NCBI GenBank assembly: GCA_039621445.1
Contig: CP154957.1
Span: 5,822,504-5,886,503, forward strand
DNA: 64,000 bases
DNA from: Euglena gracilis
Taxonomy: Eukaryota > Euglenida > Euglenophyceae > Euglenales
Direction of reading: 5' to 3'
The first letter of the stretch is position 1. Every line of letters begins with the position of its first letter. The position numbers were made by a program, and so were the translations under genes. Shown one piece after another: positions 47,490 through 59,692 of the stretch. The notes under the pieces were generated by a model. That model saw nothing but the letters and a program-made list of their open reading frames with translations. It did not search any database and was not told where the DNA came from.

Positions 47490-48540
47490 AACCGACGGAT
47501 TATCACCATGATCCCGGCCCGGTTCCCGAATTTTTTTCAGTCGCGAGCGACTGGATTCCTAGTTTCCGAATCACCTGGGTTTGACCCCCAACTCCTCGCC
47601 AGGCCCGAGTTATTCACGTGCGAAGGGGTCTAAACTGGGTAGGATCGGCCCGCCCCCCTTTTTAAGCCCCCCCGCCCCTTTGGACTCTGCCATTTCGGCC
47701 AAAAAAAAATGTCAATTTTCAAAATATCTCCAAAATGAAGCCAAATCAAAGGAAATGTCCAGAGACCAAATTTGAATCCCTTGGAATGCCCCATTTACTG
47801 GTATTTTGATTTCCCCGCAACTCTCCGCCCAGCCCGAGATACGGCCGTTTTTCGGCCCAGATGGCCGTTTTGTACACTTTTCCCACTGTCCGACTGAGCC
47901 GTTTTCGGGGGTGGGGGTCAAAAAATCAACGTTTTCAAAATTTCTCAAAAACGATGCAAAATCAAAGGAAATGTCCGGAGACCTAAATTGAAGCCCTTGG
48001 AATGCCCCATCTACCGGTATTTTGCTTTCTCCGCAATTCCCCGCCTAGCCCGAGATGGTCGATTTTCCGTCAATTTGGGACTTTGTACATTTTTTCCACT
48101 GTTAGACAAAAAAAATCAAATTTTTTTTGCCCGAAACGATGTTTTATGGCCTCCCGGACCCGGAAAACCTGTTTTGGAGCTGAAAATGAGCGTTTTTCGA
48201 CCCGCCAACGCCCCGCTTTGGGCCGCCAACCCATTGACTTTGGGTCAAATCCGGGTCAAAAAAGTCCAAAAAAGTCGAAAATTTTTTTTGCCCAAAACGA
48301 TGTTTTTTGGCCTCCCAAACCCAGAAAAACTGTTTTTGAGCCGAAAATGAGCGTTTTTCGACCCGCCAGCGCCCCGTTTTGGGCCGCCAACCCATTGACT
48401 TTGGGTCAAATCCGGGTCAAAAAATTCGAAAAAAATTCGAATTTTTTTTTCCGCCTGAAACGATGTTTATGGCAAAAAAAATCCCGGGCCCAGAAAAGGT
48501 GTTTTTTGAGCTGAAAAAAGAGCGTTTTTTTGACTCCCTG
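47490..48540 (+). repeat. Dispersed repeat, copy 2, with internal tandem duplications
   Basis: Sense counterpart of 3070-3905. It holds two roughly 230-bp tandem units (47715 and 47945, each with CTTGGAATGCCCCAT and AGCCCGAGAT) and then two to three roughly 165-bp units (CATTGACTTTGGGTCAAATC). Open frames across it are not conserved between units. Confidence 0.8.
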
Positions 48541-49405
48541 GCCTCCCGTTTCAGGCACAAAACCCTTGCATTTCAGTTCAAAGAGCTCCATGGAGTTGGC
48601 CAGTTTATAGTTTATATGGGGGGGGGAGTCAATGAAGGGGTGGAGGCACGCTTATTAAGACCTCAGCATTATTCAAAACCCGGTTAACATTTCATTCACA
48701 TTTCAGAAACTACCGTAAAATCATTGAAAGTCATTATAAATTATTGCAAGACTGTAATTTTGCGTAGTTTATAATTTATAAATTACACGAAATTTGCAAT
48801 GCTAGTCTTTTCGGCCTTCTTTACATGCAAGTCCCTTTAAGAGCTCAGCACTATTCAAAACCTGGTCTGACCACGGTCCAGACCACCGCCCCCTCCTGCC
48901 CCCCCCCCCAGAGCTGGGGGGGGGGGGTCCGGGGCCCCCCCCATGGAGCCCAAAAATTTTGCTTCCCCGGCGCTTCGCGCCGGCAGACTTTTGTTTATAT
49001 CATCTGTTTTTGTCATTTTGGAGTGAAAAAAACCTGAAAATGCAATTTCGGTCACTTTTTGCTGCCGCTCAAAAAATTTTCTGGCGTTTCGCGCCAATTT
49101 TTTTTCCTGGGGGGAGGGGGGGTCCACCCCCCTTTCCCCCCTCATTAAATACCCTGCTCCCCCTCCACCCCATCCCCACCCCGCCCAATGTGGTCGACGT
49201 GGACCCCCTCAGAGCGATTTGCCACGGAAAAAAATGCTCAGTAGACACCCCGGTTCCAAAGAATCGACGTTTCTGGAAAAAGGCTTATTTGGACCAGAGT
49301 TGAAAGTGTTGGGCAGCGCCTGCCAGGGCACCAGCCCCATCCCGAGACACTCCGAGACCCTTGCCACCCCCCAGGGTGGGTCAACGAACAAAACAGCCTG
49401 TGTCC

Positions 49406-49505
49406 GGGCCCGAGTTCCGGCCGTCTTCCCTTCGCTTTGTGAACTCGGCGCAGTTTCGCCAGACCCTCTTCTTCCACCGCAACTTGCAACCCCCTTGTGC
49501 AGGGC
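49406..49505 (+). CDS. Exon-like segment after a paired intron end
   Basis: Continuing the frame from 47239 gives PGPSSGRLPFAL and a stop near 49440 (a terminal exon). Another frame reads GPEFRPSSLRFVNSAQFRQT then LFFHRN and looks more protein-like but does not fit the phase. The choice needs cDNA. Confidence 0.4.
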
Positions 49506-49529
49506 ATCTGCCCCTCCTGCCCCCCGCTG

Positions 49530-49548
49530 CGTGCGTGTGCGTGTGCGT

Positions 49549-49581
<33 letters not shown>

Positions 49582-49645
49582 GGTGGGTGGGTGGGTGTGT
49601 GTGTGGGTGGGTGTGTGGGTGTGGGTGTGGGTGTGCAGATCCCCA
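49530..49645 (+). repeat. (GT)n / (GGGT)n microsatellite
   Basis: Seen directly. Confidence 0.95.
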
Positions 49646-51330
49646 TCGCTGTTGTATTTCGATTCCTTGTGATCGAAGGGAAAAATTCCAAAAAATTTTG
49701 TGTGTGTGTGTGTGTAAAATTTGACAGATATTTGCTGCAAATCTGCCAAAAACTGCAGCAGCTGCCCAATTTGGTTTCCCCACCCCATTTTCCAAATTCC
49801 TCTCCATTTCTGAAGGTTCTCTTTCCCTGCTCTTTCAAGCTTTCCTCATCCAGGCATGTAGCGAGTGAAAGTTTGCAGTTCACGCTGCTAGTCACCCTCC
49901 CATCGATCGCCTGTCGGCCCCATACATCCCCCACACAACAGCCCAGCGTGGCAGTGGGGGCAGAGTCCACCGCCCGTCTGTAGCCTGGTCCCTTCCCTGC
50001 ACCCCTCCTCCATCACCCTTTCCGGTGCAGTCCACCGTCTCCTCCGTGCCCATCATGCTGTGGACTCTCACTCTTTTTTGATGTGCAACTTTGGCAGCAT
50101 TATGAGGCAGATGTGTTTGCTTCTTCTTTTTCCCAGAGTTTTTGCCATTTTGCTGGAAAGGCAGTTTTTCGGTGTTGCCTTTTTGTGCATTTTGGACCAG
50201 AACCACCACACCAGTGTCCAGCTGTTTCGTGTGATTTTGTCGCTGTGTGGTCTTTTTAGGAATCCTGCATGCAGCAGGTGCAAGGAGCATGTTAATTGCA
50301 ATTTTCAAAGCTGTTTTCTGCCCCCCTTTTTTGGCATTTTGTTTGCGACGATGAGTGGCAGTAGTTCAACCATTGCCTGTGAAAATCCGAGAAAAATCTC
50401 ACCAAATTCCAATTGGGTCAGAGGAGCTGGCACTATTCGATCTACAAAATTCACCATTTTCGGTAAATTGCTGCTTTTGCAAATGATTGTGCTTTTTTCT
50501 GCACTTTAAATTGCAAAAGAAGGATACCTGGGAAAGAAGTATTTGTAAATCATTCAATTCCATTTTTGAAGTTGCTGATTTTGGTTGGCTCAGACCAGAC
50601 TCTGAAGTTTTCTTCAAGGGCTGTCTTCAATGAGTTATGATGTTCGAAAATTTTGGCTTTTTGGACAAAAAAAATCCAAACTTTTTCAGAAAACTTTGCA
50701 CAATTTTACCATGCACAACAATTTGCGTGTGTTTTTTTCATCATCCCCAAAAACAAAAAAAAACATACAGTGGTGCTGTAACACACCTCCACTGCCGAAG
50801 GCAGAACCAGTCGAGACCCAAAACCGACCCCAGCACCCCATCCCCAGTCAGCCAGCAGCCTCTTTCCAGCCCTCGGAACCCCCTCCCCCCCCCATCGACA
50901 AATTTTCGGGCCAGCTGCCCGGACGGAGGCTGGCCAGAGGAGGTAACAGATATTTGGCCTGCAGAGCAAAATGGGCCAAAAATGGGTTAAAGTTTAGTTC
51001 AAGTTTTTTTTTTGCATACTGGCAGTTTTTTGCTATTTTTTTTGGATTTTGTTTTTTTTTTGATGCCCGGTGTGGCCCCCAATCAAATCTGACCTCGTGG
51101 AAGGGAGGGTCAGGTCAGCCAGCAGCATTTTTCCAGCCGGGTCAATTTTTCATTCTTTGAGCTGGACCCCCCAGGGGGGGGGGTCGCCAAGCAACGCCCT
51201 GCCTTTTATATGGCCCCCGCAACGGGTGGGTAAACAGATGCGTTGTCAGGGGGCAGGGTAAGGGCCAAGGTGGGAAGAGGTTTGAACAACTTCTTGCAGT
51301 GGAACCCAAATGACCCACAAACCCCCCAAG
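49646..51330 (+). other. No recognisable gene
   Basis: A/T-rich text with scattered GT runs and the word CCAGCAGC-CTCTTTCCAGCC (50860), which resembles 7265 and 51120. I see no exon-like, G/C-ending open segment. Confidence 0.5.
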
Positions 51331-51338
51331 GCCCCCAC

Positions 51339-51603
51339 CAGGGGTTTTATTTTTTTAGTTGTGGACCCCTGGGGGGTGGGTCCGACGGAAGCCCCCCCGG
51401 GGGGGTGTCCCCCCAGAGGCAGAGGGGGGGGGGTGTACTTTTCGGCGCCAAAAAATTTTGAGAAAGATGCTGTTTTGGCATTTTTCGCGATTTTTCGACC
51501 ATTTTCGGGGAAAAGTGGTTGGGTCCCCTGGGACCCCCCTCCCAGGAGGGGGGGGGGGGAGGACCCCCCTCTCCCACCCCTCGGTCTTAAAAAAGAACTC
51601 TTG
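51339..51603 (+). mobile_element. Inverted-repeat element family A, copy 5
   Basis: Ends CAGGGGTTTTATTTTTTTAG / CTTAAAAAAGAACTCTTG, with the family core CGGCGCCAAAAAATTTT and CGCGATTTTTCG. Flanks are similar (CCCCCAC / CCCCGCC) but no clean duplication remains. Confidence 0.75.
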
Positions 51604-54440
51604 CCCCGCCACCCCTCTCCCGCTCCAAGGAGTGGCGTCGGACCCCGTAAACTGCCACCAACAGGTCAGAAAGGGAGGCAAGCATCTGTGGAAGAAATTG
51701 CTTGGGATAATGGCGTCGATGTTTTTTCTCGCTTTCCAAAATTCACGCCGTCATCAAAGCGTATCCGGAAGGAGAATTTTTTGGGGGAAATTCCATTCAA
51801 AGAAAGTTCCCTCCCCTCCCCCCGGCCCATTTGTCAGCAGGTCAAAGCCGCGGGGGGGGGGGGGTCCAAAAAAGGTGTCCTCCGACTTGGGGGGGGGGGT
51901 TAGTCGTTACACAAATGGGCTTTTCAGTCAAAAGGTTAAACATTCCGTGGACCAGCCAAGCCTCCAAAAAGGTGTTCTCTGGCAAGGTGCGGGAGGGGGG
52001 TCGTTGGACAAATAGGGATTGTTGAACAAAACACACGGAGAGTGGGGGGGGCAGGAATGGGCACACGTCAACAGGTCCATTGATTTTCCATCCCCACAGG
52101 CAGGCAAGCGTCACCCCACCCTCTGTGCTGCCCAAAAAGGTGCAAAAGAGATTGTGCTGTTTTTTTTTCCTGGAACCTTTCTTTATTTCTCTTCTCTTTC
52201 TTTCTTTTTTGCCGTCTTTTTTCCAATTTAAAGGCAATTTCCCCACAGATTAAATCCAGGTGAAGAATTGGGACATTGGTGGACACAGGTGAAGAATTGG
52301 GACGTAATTTTCGCGACAAAATCTTTCAGCAGGATTTCATGGAAAGGTGGCTTCCACCCCGCAGCGCATGTTGTTCAATTGGCGGCCTCTTCGGTGGCCA
52401 GCCCACTCTTCAGCCCACTTGCTCTTTTGACATTGGCTGCTTTGCCTTCGGCCAATGGCCACCTCCTCCTGTTCTCGTCGCAAGCAGGCTGGCTGGCTGC
52501 CACGCGTGGTAGGGGAGGCAAGAAGTTACAGAGAGGTACCCTCCCTCTCTATCCCCTTCAGAAACTGTCACCTTACAGGGAAGACAACTACCCACCATCA
52601 CAGGCTCTCCAGCATCACAGTTTCCTGGGCCATGCTGATGAGCGCATTCCCGGAGGTCAACTTGCGCGGGGGGGGGGGGGTCCTGCCAAATACCACTCAG
52701 AGGCTGGAAATTGGCCTTCTGAAAAAAGCCACTCACTCCCCCCCCCCCGCACAGCAGGGTTCCCCGACTGGGTCGAATGGGTTCAAAATGTCGAAGCTGA
52801 AGGGAAAATAGGTAAAAAATTGATTTTGACCTGTTTTTTTTACCACAAAAAATCGAGCCCATTTTCAAGCCATTTTTGCCACCTGCCGAGGAAAATCAAA
52901 TTTTGGTTAAAACCCACGTGTCCTTCGAACTCAGGGCGGGAATAAGGCGGATGGCTGGAAATAGTGCTACGGGGCCCAGGGGCAAGGCTGACCTTCACCA
53001 CGGCCTAGGGATGTGTTTCAGTGACATTTGGGGGGATTTGGATTTTGAACAATTCATACCTCCCCATAATCCGCCACACATTCGGTGTTCTGTTGGGGGG
53101 GGGGGATCGCACACCCGTGCAGTTGTTTTCTGCTTGTGAGACATTTGTCGACCTGACAGGTAGTGTGTGTGGGTTTAGGCACCAGTGCAAGTGCAGGTCC
53201 AGGTGTAGGGGCAATGGTGGGCAGGGGTTTGTGTAAGCGTTTGTCCAGTTGCACGGTTCTCACAGCCGGCCATGCTTGCCCGCACCTTAATACATTCCCG
53301 CTGTCGCATGTCGCATGTGGCCCCCTTGGGGGGTGAATATGCATAATGTGGGTCCCAATTACCTTTTGCTTGTGAGTTTACTGTTCTCTTGGTTCTAATG
53401 GGAAGGGGGGTTCGGATTGGGAAGTAAGGTGTGTGCCAATTTTTGTGCTGAAAATGTCCTCTTGTTTCAAGGGGTCTTTTTTCAAGGGGTTTAGTTTTGG
53501 CTCTCTGTGACTGTCTGAAAAAGTTAAACACTGTATTTGCCGAAGTTTCTCGAGGGACAAACACATATTGATTTTCGGGTTGAGGTGTGATAAAAAGACC
53601 AAAGACAGATTTTTTTTAATTTGGGGATATGATCCAAATGGTGAACATGTTGGCCTTAATCACTCAAAAATATATAAGTACGATGATTTTTGTAATTTTG
53701 GGAGCAGGGAGAATATATGTTCCGATTGGTTGGCACAAAACATCCTACAAGGAAATGACAAAAAAGGGTAAAAGGAGAAATCTGCTTGAAAACTGGGTTT
53801 TTTGTACTTTTTATCATTAATGGACGCCATGTCCCAGCAGGAGGTTTAAATAATTGGCAAAGAAAAAACAACACACATGTGGGATTTCAAAGCGTTTTAG
53901 GATCCTCCTGCCAATTTCCAAAAAAAAACAACAACAACGAACAAATAACCCCAGAAAGGAAAAACACCTCAGGGTTCTCAACGCGTGATGCAAAAAAAAA
54001 CTAGACAACCTCAATCTGTGTGAATATCTCAGAAGGTCGATTTTTGATATTTAATTGAATATTTTCCATTTTTTGAATGTGCATATTCGGCTTTTCTGCA
54101 GGGGGGAGAATGCAACATAGAACCTCAACAAATATGGCACAAAAAAAAGCAATTTGTTTTATTTGGGTTGGTGGTCTTGGTTCCAGGGAGCATGTTAGAA
54201 ACCCAAGCTGGTTAAAAGTTTGAGCCAGTGGAGTTCCCAGCCTGTTCGATGCCCAGGCTGTTAAGCAAAGGCTTGGCCCCAATAGGGTATCCCTGACCTG
54301 ACCAGCCCCATTTGTCCGCCTGGCCGTATTCCCATTCCATTTGGGGAAGGCCAGCGAGACCCTTGCTGTCTTGATTCATCCCAACAATTTGGCCTCAAGC
54401 TGGGGGTTGCAAATGTTGTGACCTTTTCCTGCAGGTACCA
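51604..54440 (+). other. No recognisable gene
   Basis: Intron- or intergenic-like DNA with C/G tracts at 51850-51900, 52665 and 53095. No exon-like segment that I would defend. Confidence 0.5.
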
Positions 54441-54442
54441 CA

Positions 54443-54474
54443 AACACACACACACGCGCGCGCGCACGCACACA

Positions 54475-54525
<51 letters not shown>

Positions 54526-54533
54526 GCAGTGAG
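54443..54533 (+). repeat. (CACG)n array
   Basis: Same unit as the array at 2690. Confidence 0.95.
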
Positions 54534-54826
54534 AGAGGGGGGGGTATTTTCTTCTTCCTGTCCTTTCTTTTTCTTTGGACTTGTGTGGCATGCAGTACTG
54601 CCATGACAGGTTTGCAACAGGGGAAGTCCTCGTTGAATGGTTTATTTTCCCAGGATTTCAGCAAACGTCATCTTTGGTCACAGCTCCCAGCTCCAGACAA
54701 GTTCGTCGCGGGAGCACCCTGTTCCCGCCTCCTGTTCCTGCCCGCAAGCAGGCTCCGTTTTGGAAGCCCTCAGCGACGTTGGGGTCTATAATACGCATAT
54801 TTGGGAGGGTGAGACAGAACGTTAAG

Positions 54827-54955
54827 ATGCCGATGCCTTTCTTGCTTTTGCTGAACCTTTGCTGGCTCTTCCGCTGCTGTCTGTCTGAGGGCCCTGTCCA
54901 GTCAGTGCCCCTCGGCCGACATGCTCAGTTTCTCAGTGTTGGGTTTCTGAGAGGC
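54827..54955 (+). CDS. Weak candidate start exon with signal-peptide-like N-terminus
   Basis: MPMPFLLLLNLCWLFRCCLS follows TTAAG and an ATG. The hydrophobic run could be a signal peptide, but codon use is ordinary and no onward exon fits. Confidence 0.18.
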
Positions 54956-55730
54956 AGCATGAGCCTGGCAGTCCCCCCCCCCCCCCCCCCCCGCTGTCAT
55001 TCATCCATTTTTCCGTCCCAGGGAGCACCTGGTCCTCCCTGCGCCTCTGCTCGATGAACAGTGCCCCGCCACACTAAGCCCCCTTCCCCCTAAAGCCTCC
55101 CCCACCCCCCATAGCCCCCCTCCTTCCTGTTGTGTGAACGGGCCATCACAAGGTGGCCCATGTGTGGCCCCGCCCTCCTTATTCGCTACCGCGAGAGGCC
55201 GAATGACGGTTGTTATACAAATGAGGCGGCTGGTGGCTCCCTGCCCCACATCATGATTCATAATTTTCATGCGTATGTACCATATCATTTTTCACTGGCA
55301 TGACCTCCGGGGAGCTTTCAACCCACCCACCCACCTGCACAACGCCCCGGGAGTCGAGCCACCCTCCCCCAACCCAAAACCCCCAAAATCCGTCGATAAT
55401 GCTGCGTGGATGGGTTTTCAAAAAAGGAGTGGGTGGGGTGGCTTTGGGCTTTGGGGAAAGTGTCCAATCAACCCGGGGATCACTACGTGAATTTATTATA
55501 TTTATGACACAGTTAGGCACAGATATGCAACAATTTTTGCACTTTTTTCATGTATGCACCCCAGAAATGTGTCAGGAAGATTCCATGAAACGGTCATCCA
55601 CAAGGAATTGTCAGGGTCCCTGGTTCTGACTGACGTCGTCAGGCGGCATACAAACTCTCATGCAAGCTTGTGCAAATGTACGCAACTTTGTGTGACGTTC
55701 TCCGGCTGATGACGTTATTTGGGATTTCAG

Positions 55731-55855
55731 TGCCACTGGCCCAGCCGCAGTGCCACCGCCCCCAACTTCAGCCCACCCCATCACTCGTTGTGCACCTCTT
55801 TGATTCCATGATGCAGCCTTCGGACCCGCGCCTGGACCTCAACAAAAGACAGCCG
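55731..55855 (+). CDS. Candidate exon, unknown protein
   Basis: After a good acceptor (TTTGGGATTTCAG): VPLAQPQCHRPQLQPTPSL then VVHLFDSMMQPSDPRLDLNK. Codon use is moderately G/C-ending. No family recognised; the donor is not clear. Confidence 0.35.
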
Positions 55856-56448
55856 GCCTCCCAAACTGGTCTCTTCGGAACACCATTGCCAAGCCAATCG
55901 GATCTGCAAACCGATTTTTTTTGTCAAGGTTGCATCTCCCCTCTGGGGGTGATTGGCTTTGGGCTCCTGCCCCGGTCGACCAAGCCAGTTGCCTTTTGAA
56001 AATGGCCTATCTCTCCGCAACCGTTCTGACAGGTATTCACTCTTATTTTGCAGACTCTACCCCTGGGAGGCCAGCCAGCCCCAAATCTGACCTCGGGGGG
56101 GGGGGTGCCACTGTGGAATCAGACCCCTGGCCAATAGAAAGCACCACAATGGCCCGCACACCACGATTTCGAACCTTGTCATCATTCCCTGTATTGCCTC
56201 ACCTGCACAGCCAGCGTCTTTGGGGACCCAGGGAAGGGGAGGTTCTGCACTGGGGCTAGAAATTCGGGCTGGCTGCCCAGTTTGGGGGGCTGAACCCTAG
56301 CTGCACCAGAACTGAATTTCCATAGCAGAAAGAAATGCCGCACACTGCCGCCACCGAACCATTTTATAAAAGGACTTCAGAATCAGTTTGTCTAAAAAAA
56401 ATTAACTCCACTTTTTTGGGGGGACTAGGAAATGTTCGGATCCCATAT

Positions 56449-56566
56449 AGGCTTGTGCTTAGTTGGGTGCCTACCCCACGGGGGGGGGGTGCTAGGGGCA
56501 GGCACCGTATAGCACCCATCCGACCCCCCCCTGGAGGGCCCCCCCCCGGTCGGTAAGCACAAACCT
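56449..56566 (+). mobile_element. Inverted-repeat element family B, with 10-bp duplication
   Basis: Ends AGGCTTGTGCTTAG / TAAGCACAAACCT. Both flanks read GATCCCATAT (56439-56448 and 56567-56576). The 118-bp interior is C/G tracts and GGTGCC words. Confidence 0.85.
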
Positions 56567-56576
56567 GATCCCATAT

Positions 56577-58690
56577 GCCAGCCATAAAATGGATCTCCTG
56601 GGCGGGGATTCCCGGTGCCTGGTGTGTGCCCGCATGCAAAGGACCACATACACAAACTCCCCACCGACGTTGAAACTGAGAAGGAGTTGTTCTTTCTCCA
56701 AAGAGAGCGTGTGTCTGCATTCTGAAGAGGCAAGTGTCTGCGGCTTCGACCTCCCTCCCCAATGGATGAGCCATCAGCACCTTTGTCATGCTCTTAAAAA
56801 GGTTCTATTCGCTTCGGGGCGTGGGGTGTACCATGGTGCCATGGCCGGGCCAGATAGTCTTTTCAAGTTATTTCAGCGGGTTATTTTTAGGCCAGTTGTG
56901 GGGCAAAATAATCGTGAAAAGCAAAATATCTCGAAAATGAAGCAAAAGCAAGGGAAATGTCTGTCGATCTAACTTGAAGCCCTTAAAGCTAGCAGTATAG
57001 CTATAAGTCAGTCTAACAGTATTTTGATTTCTCTGCAACTCCACAGCTAACCCGAGGTGTCACCAAATTTCGGCCCAAAAAAGTGCTGCATGCTTTTCGA
57101 TTTGGCTGTTTTTGAATTCATATTAATGAAAAAGACCAGCATTTGACGACAAATTACTTTGAGGAAACGCGGTCCATCGGTCCATCGTTGATTTGGGTAA
57201 TTAATTCTCAATTAATTTTGCAGGGTGTCGGGGCCAAAAAAGTTCGGTCCACTGACTTTGCAGGGGGCAAATTTATTTGGGGGGGGGGTACAGGAAACAT
57301 TTTGCTGGAAACACCAAAATATATTTCTCCATAATCTATGCACCAAGGCGTCGAGAAGGGTGATTGACCAACCCCTACCCATCATCATTATCCACAGGTC
57401 AAGTTTTTTTTTTTTGGCAATTTGGTGCCAGTGTTTTTGGGCATTCGGGGTCAGGTTTTTTTTGGTCATTTGGGCCATTTTGGGGGGAATTGTGACAGTT
57501 CATATTTTGTAGGATCCACATACATGGTCTTTTCAGGACCGAAAGATTGCTGATTGAAAAAGGGTGGAGATCTTTGCCACAGACCCGTTTGGCATGAAGG
57601 TGCCCTTGCTGTTGTCCCCCACAACTCATGTTGTATGTGTTTGCCAAGTGACCCAGAATCCATGCCAAGCGAAAACGTCTATTGCTTTTTCTGAGCAGCG
57701 TGTCTTGGGGAATCCATCAAATGATGTCAGCAATTCATTCCTCTCACCAAGTTTCATTTCACTGAATAGTCTCGTATGGAAGCATTATGGCGAAACCATG
57801 GACAGATGCAACTTATTTTTCTTTCCTCTTTTCCATTTGCTTTCCCAGAGGCAATTTTCATTTTGCCTCTGTTTGGCTTGTGCTTTTTTTTTCATTCCGT
57901 TTTCCCCCAATTTTTGTCATTAGCGAACAACTCTTGTGTTGGATACCACAAACTGAGTCACAAATCCAAATATTGTTCCAAGTCCCATGGGAACTGTCAC
58001 AGCACCCTGACATTCCCTGGGGGGGATGGCACAAGGTTGTCAGCATAGGGTGGCAAGTCGTCCAGGTGCTCACTTCTGTTCTGTGTGTTTGGAGGTTAGA
58101 CGATGTTCAATGTGTTATTTGTGTCCTTGTTCCGACAGGGCTGTCCTTGAAAAGGATTCCTGATTTGCAAAGATGTTGCCCTCATTGAAAGGAAGCACAC
58201 AAAAGATCTAATTCACCAACGTAATGAATGCACTTGGTTGGTTTCTAGTTTCTAGGACACGATGGCATCAGAACACGACAAGGTTCCAACTGCTTCTCTG
58301 ACCCAGATCAAAGCAATACCTTTCCGCTGTATATTATGTCTCATTGTCAGACTGCTTTCTCTTACTGTGCCACTTAACAAGGTCTTTAACCTTAAATCCG
58401 ATTTCCAGAATTTTTCATCAATGCTTTTTTGGAGAGTGGGTGGGTGGGTGGGTTGGGGCCCCGGAACTCCCCACCCCCCCAGGAGGTGCGCTATGGGTCA
58501 GGTTTTGCTCGGCCGAAGGCCGGGCCGGAATTTTTTTGCCATTTTTGGCCGATTTTGGCTGTATTTTGGGTGGGTGGGTGGGTGGGTGGGTGGTTGACCT
58601 CTTCCCAGGGGGGGGGGGGTTGTGGGTGGGTGGGTGGGTTTTCAAAAAAAGTGGTTCGGTGAGTTTTGGACCGGAAAAAGTGCCCCCGGG
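56577..58690 (+). other. No recognisable gene; fragment of the dispersed repeat
   Basis: 56920-57080 resembles the 47.5-kb repeat (AAATATCTCGAAAATGAAGC ... GGAAATGTCTG ... CTTGAAGCCCTT). 58430-58650 is a (GGGT)n-rich block with CGGCCGAAGGCCGGGCCGG hairpin. Confidence 0.5.
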
Positions 58691-58694
58691 GGTT

Positions 58695-59065
58695 CATTAT
58701 CCCGCCCCCCCCCCCCCCGGGCAATTGACGCCCCCGGGCAATTGTCACCCCCTCTGTGCTGCCCAATTTGTCACTCCCCCCACAGTATTGCACTGAGAAT
58801 TTTCTTTTCGCCGAAACGACTCGATTGCTCTTCTATTTCGCTACAACGTGCTGAGATTTTCACATACCAAATGCTCTGCACACTTGTGTTTCGGATGGTG
58901 ACCTTGGTCATTTGGTTTAAATGAGGCTTACATGGGTGGGCAATTGACGCCCCCGGGGAATTGTCATCCCCCTCTGTGCCGGCCAAATTGTCACCCCGGG
59001 AAATTGTCACCCCCCCTCCGTGCTGCCCAATTTGTTGCGCGACGATTTCCTGGGGGGGGGGTAAG
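58695..59065 (+). repeat. Two AATTGTCAC C-tract elements
   Basis: 58700-58785 and 58935-59065, same family as 35996 and 42948. They share GGGCAATTGACGCCCCCGGG exactly. Confidence 0.75.
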
Positions 59066-59535
59066 TGAATCTATGGTCTGGACCCCCCCACAACTGCCCT
59101 TGCATTGAAGCTTGGTGGTGACATAGGGCTGGGAGGAGGCACGGGAATGACATCTTTCCCTGACATCCCCAATAACTGTGCACAGTCCTAATTGTCCAAA
59201 GTAGCTCAAAATTACCTGAAGTGGTCGAATTTGCTCCAGATACAATCCCAGTTGCGGGGGGGGGGGGGCATCTATGGCCAGCTTTTCCCCAATTTGGACT
59301 ATTTGACTCATGTTTTGTTTGATTCGAACAACGTTTACCCATTTTGGGCAGGGCCATACCATTTTGGCAATTTTCTTTATTCACCAAATCAGTGCACACC
59401 CCGAGGGCCCAAAGTAAGTTTGGTTGCTCAGAAATGAAAACCCCCATACTCATTGCGGTGGGGGGGGGCTGGACAAGACCAGATGGAAGGCTCAGTTTCC
59501 ATGGGTGACTCCTCCCGCCGCTCTTCCCCCTCCAG

Positions 59536-59634
59536 CCATTGTGCCGCCATCCCTGTGCCGGGCCTACCGCCGGGTTCCCCCACCCGCGGTGCGTGGCGCT
59601 GGAAGCGGATGACGCTTTGAGGTACCGTTGACGT
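59536..59634 (+). CDS. Candidate exon, unknown protein
   Basis: Behind a strong acceptor (CTCTTCCCCCTCCAG). One frame ends RCVALEADDALRYR then TGA. Two other frames are also open for most of its length, so neither frame nor product can be fixed. Confidence 0.3.
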
Positions 59635-59635
59635 G

Positions 59636-59692
59636 GGGGGCATTCGGGGCGAGCAAAGGCAACGCGTCGGTCATCTGGGGGATGGTTGCAGG
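59636..59692 (+). CDS. Candidate exon, unknown protein
   Basis: GAFGASKGNASVIWGMVAG, with G/C-ending codons, starting after TTGACGTG. Too short for a family call. Confidence 0.3.

Noticed and set aside
47806-48514. Open frames of 60-170 codons across the 47.5-kb repeat
   Set aside because: Frames are not kept between the tandem units and codon use differs from the exons.
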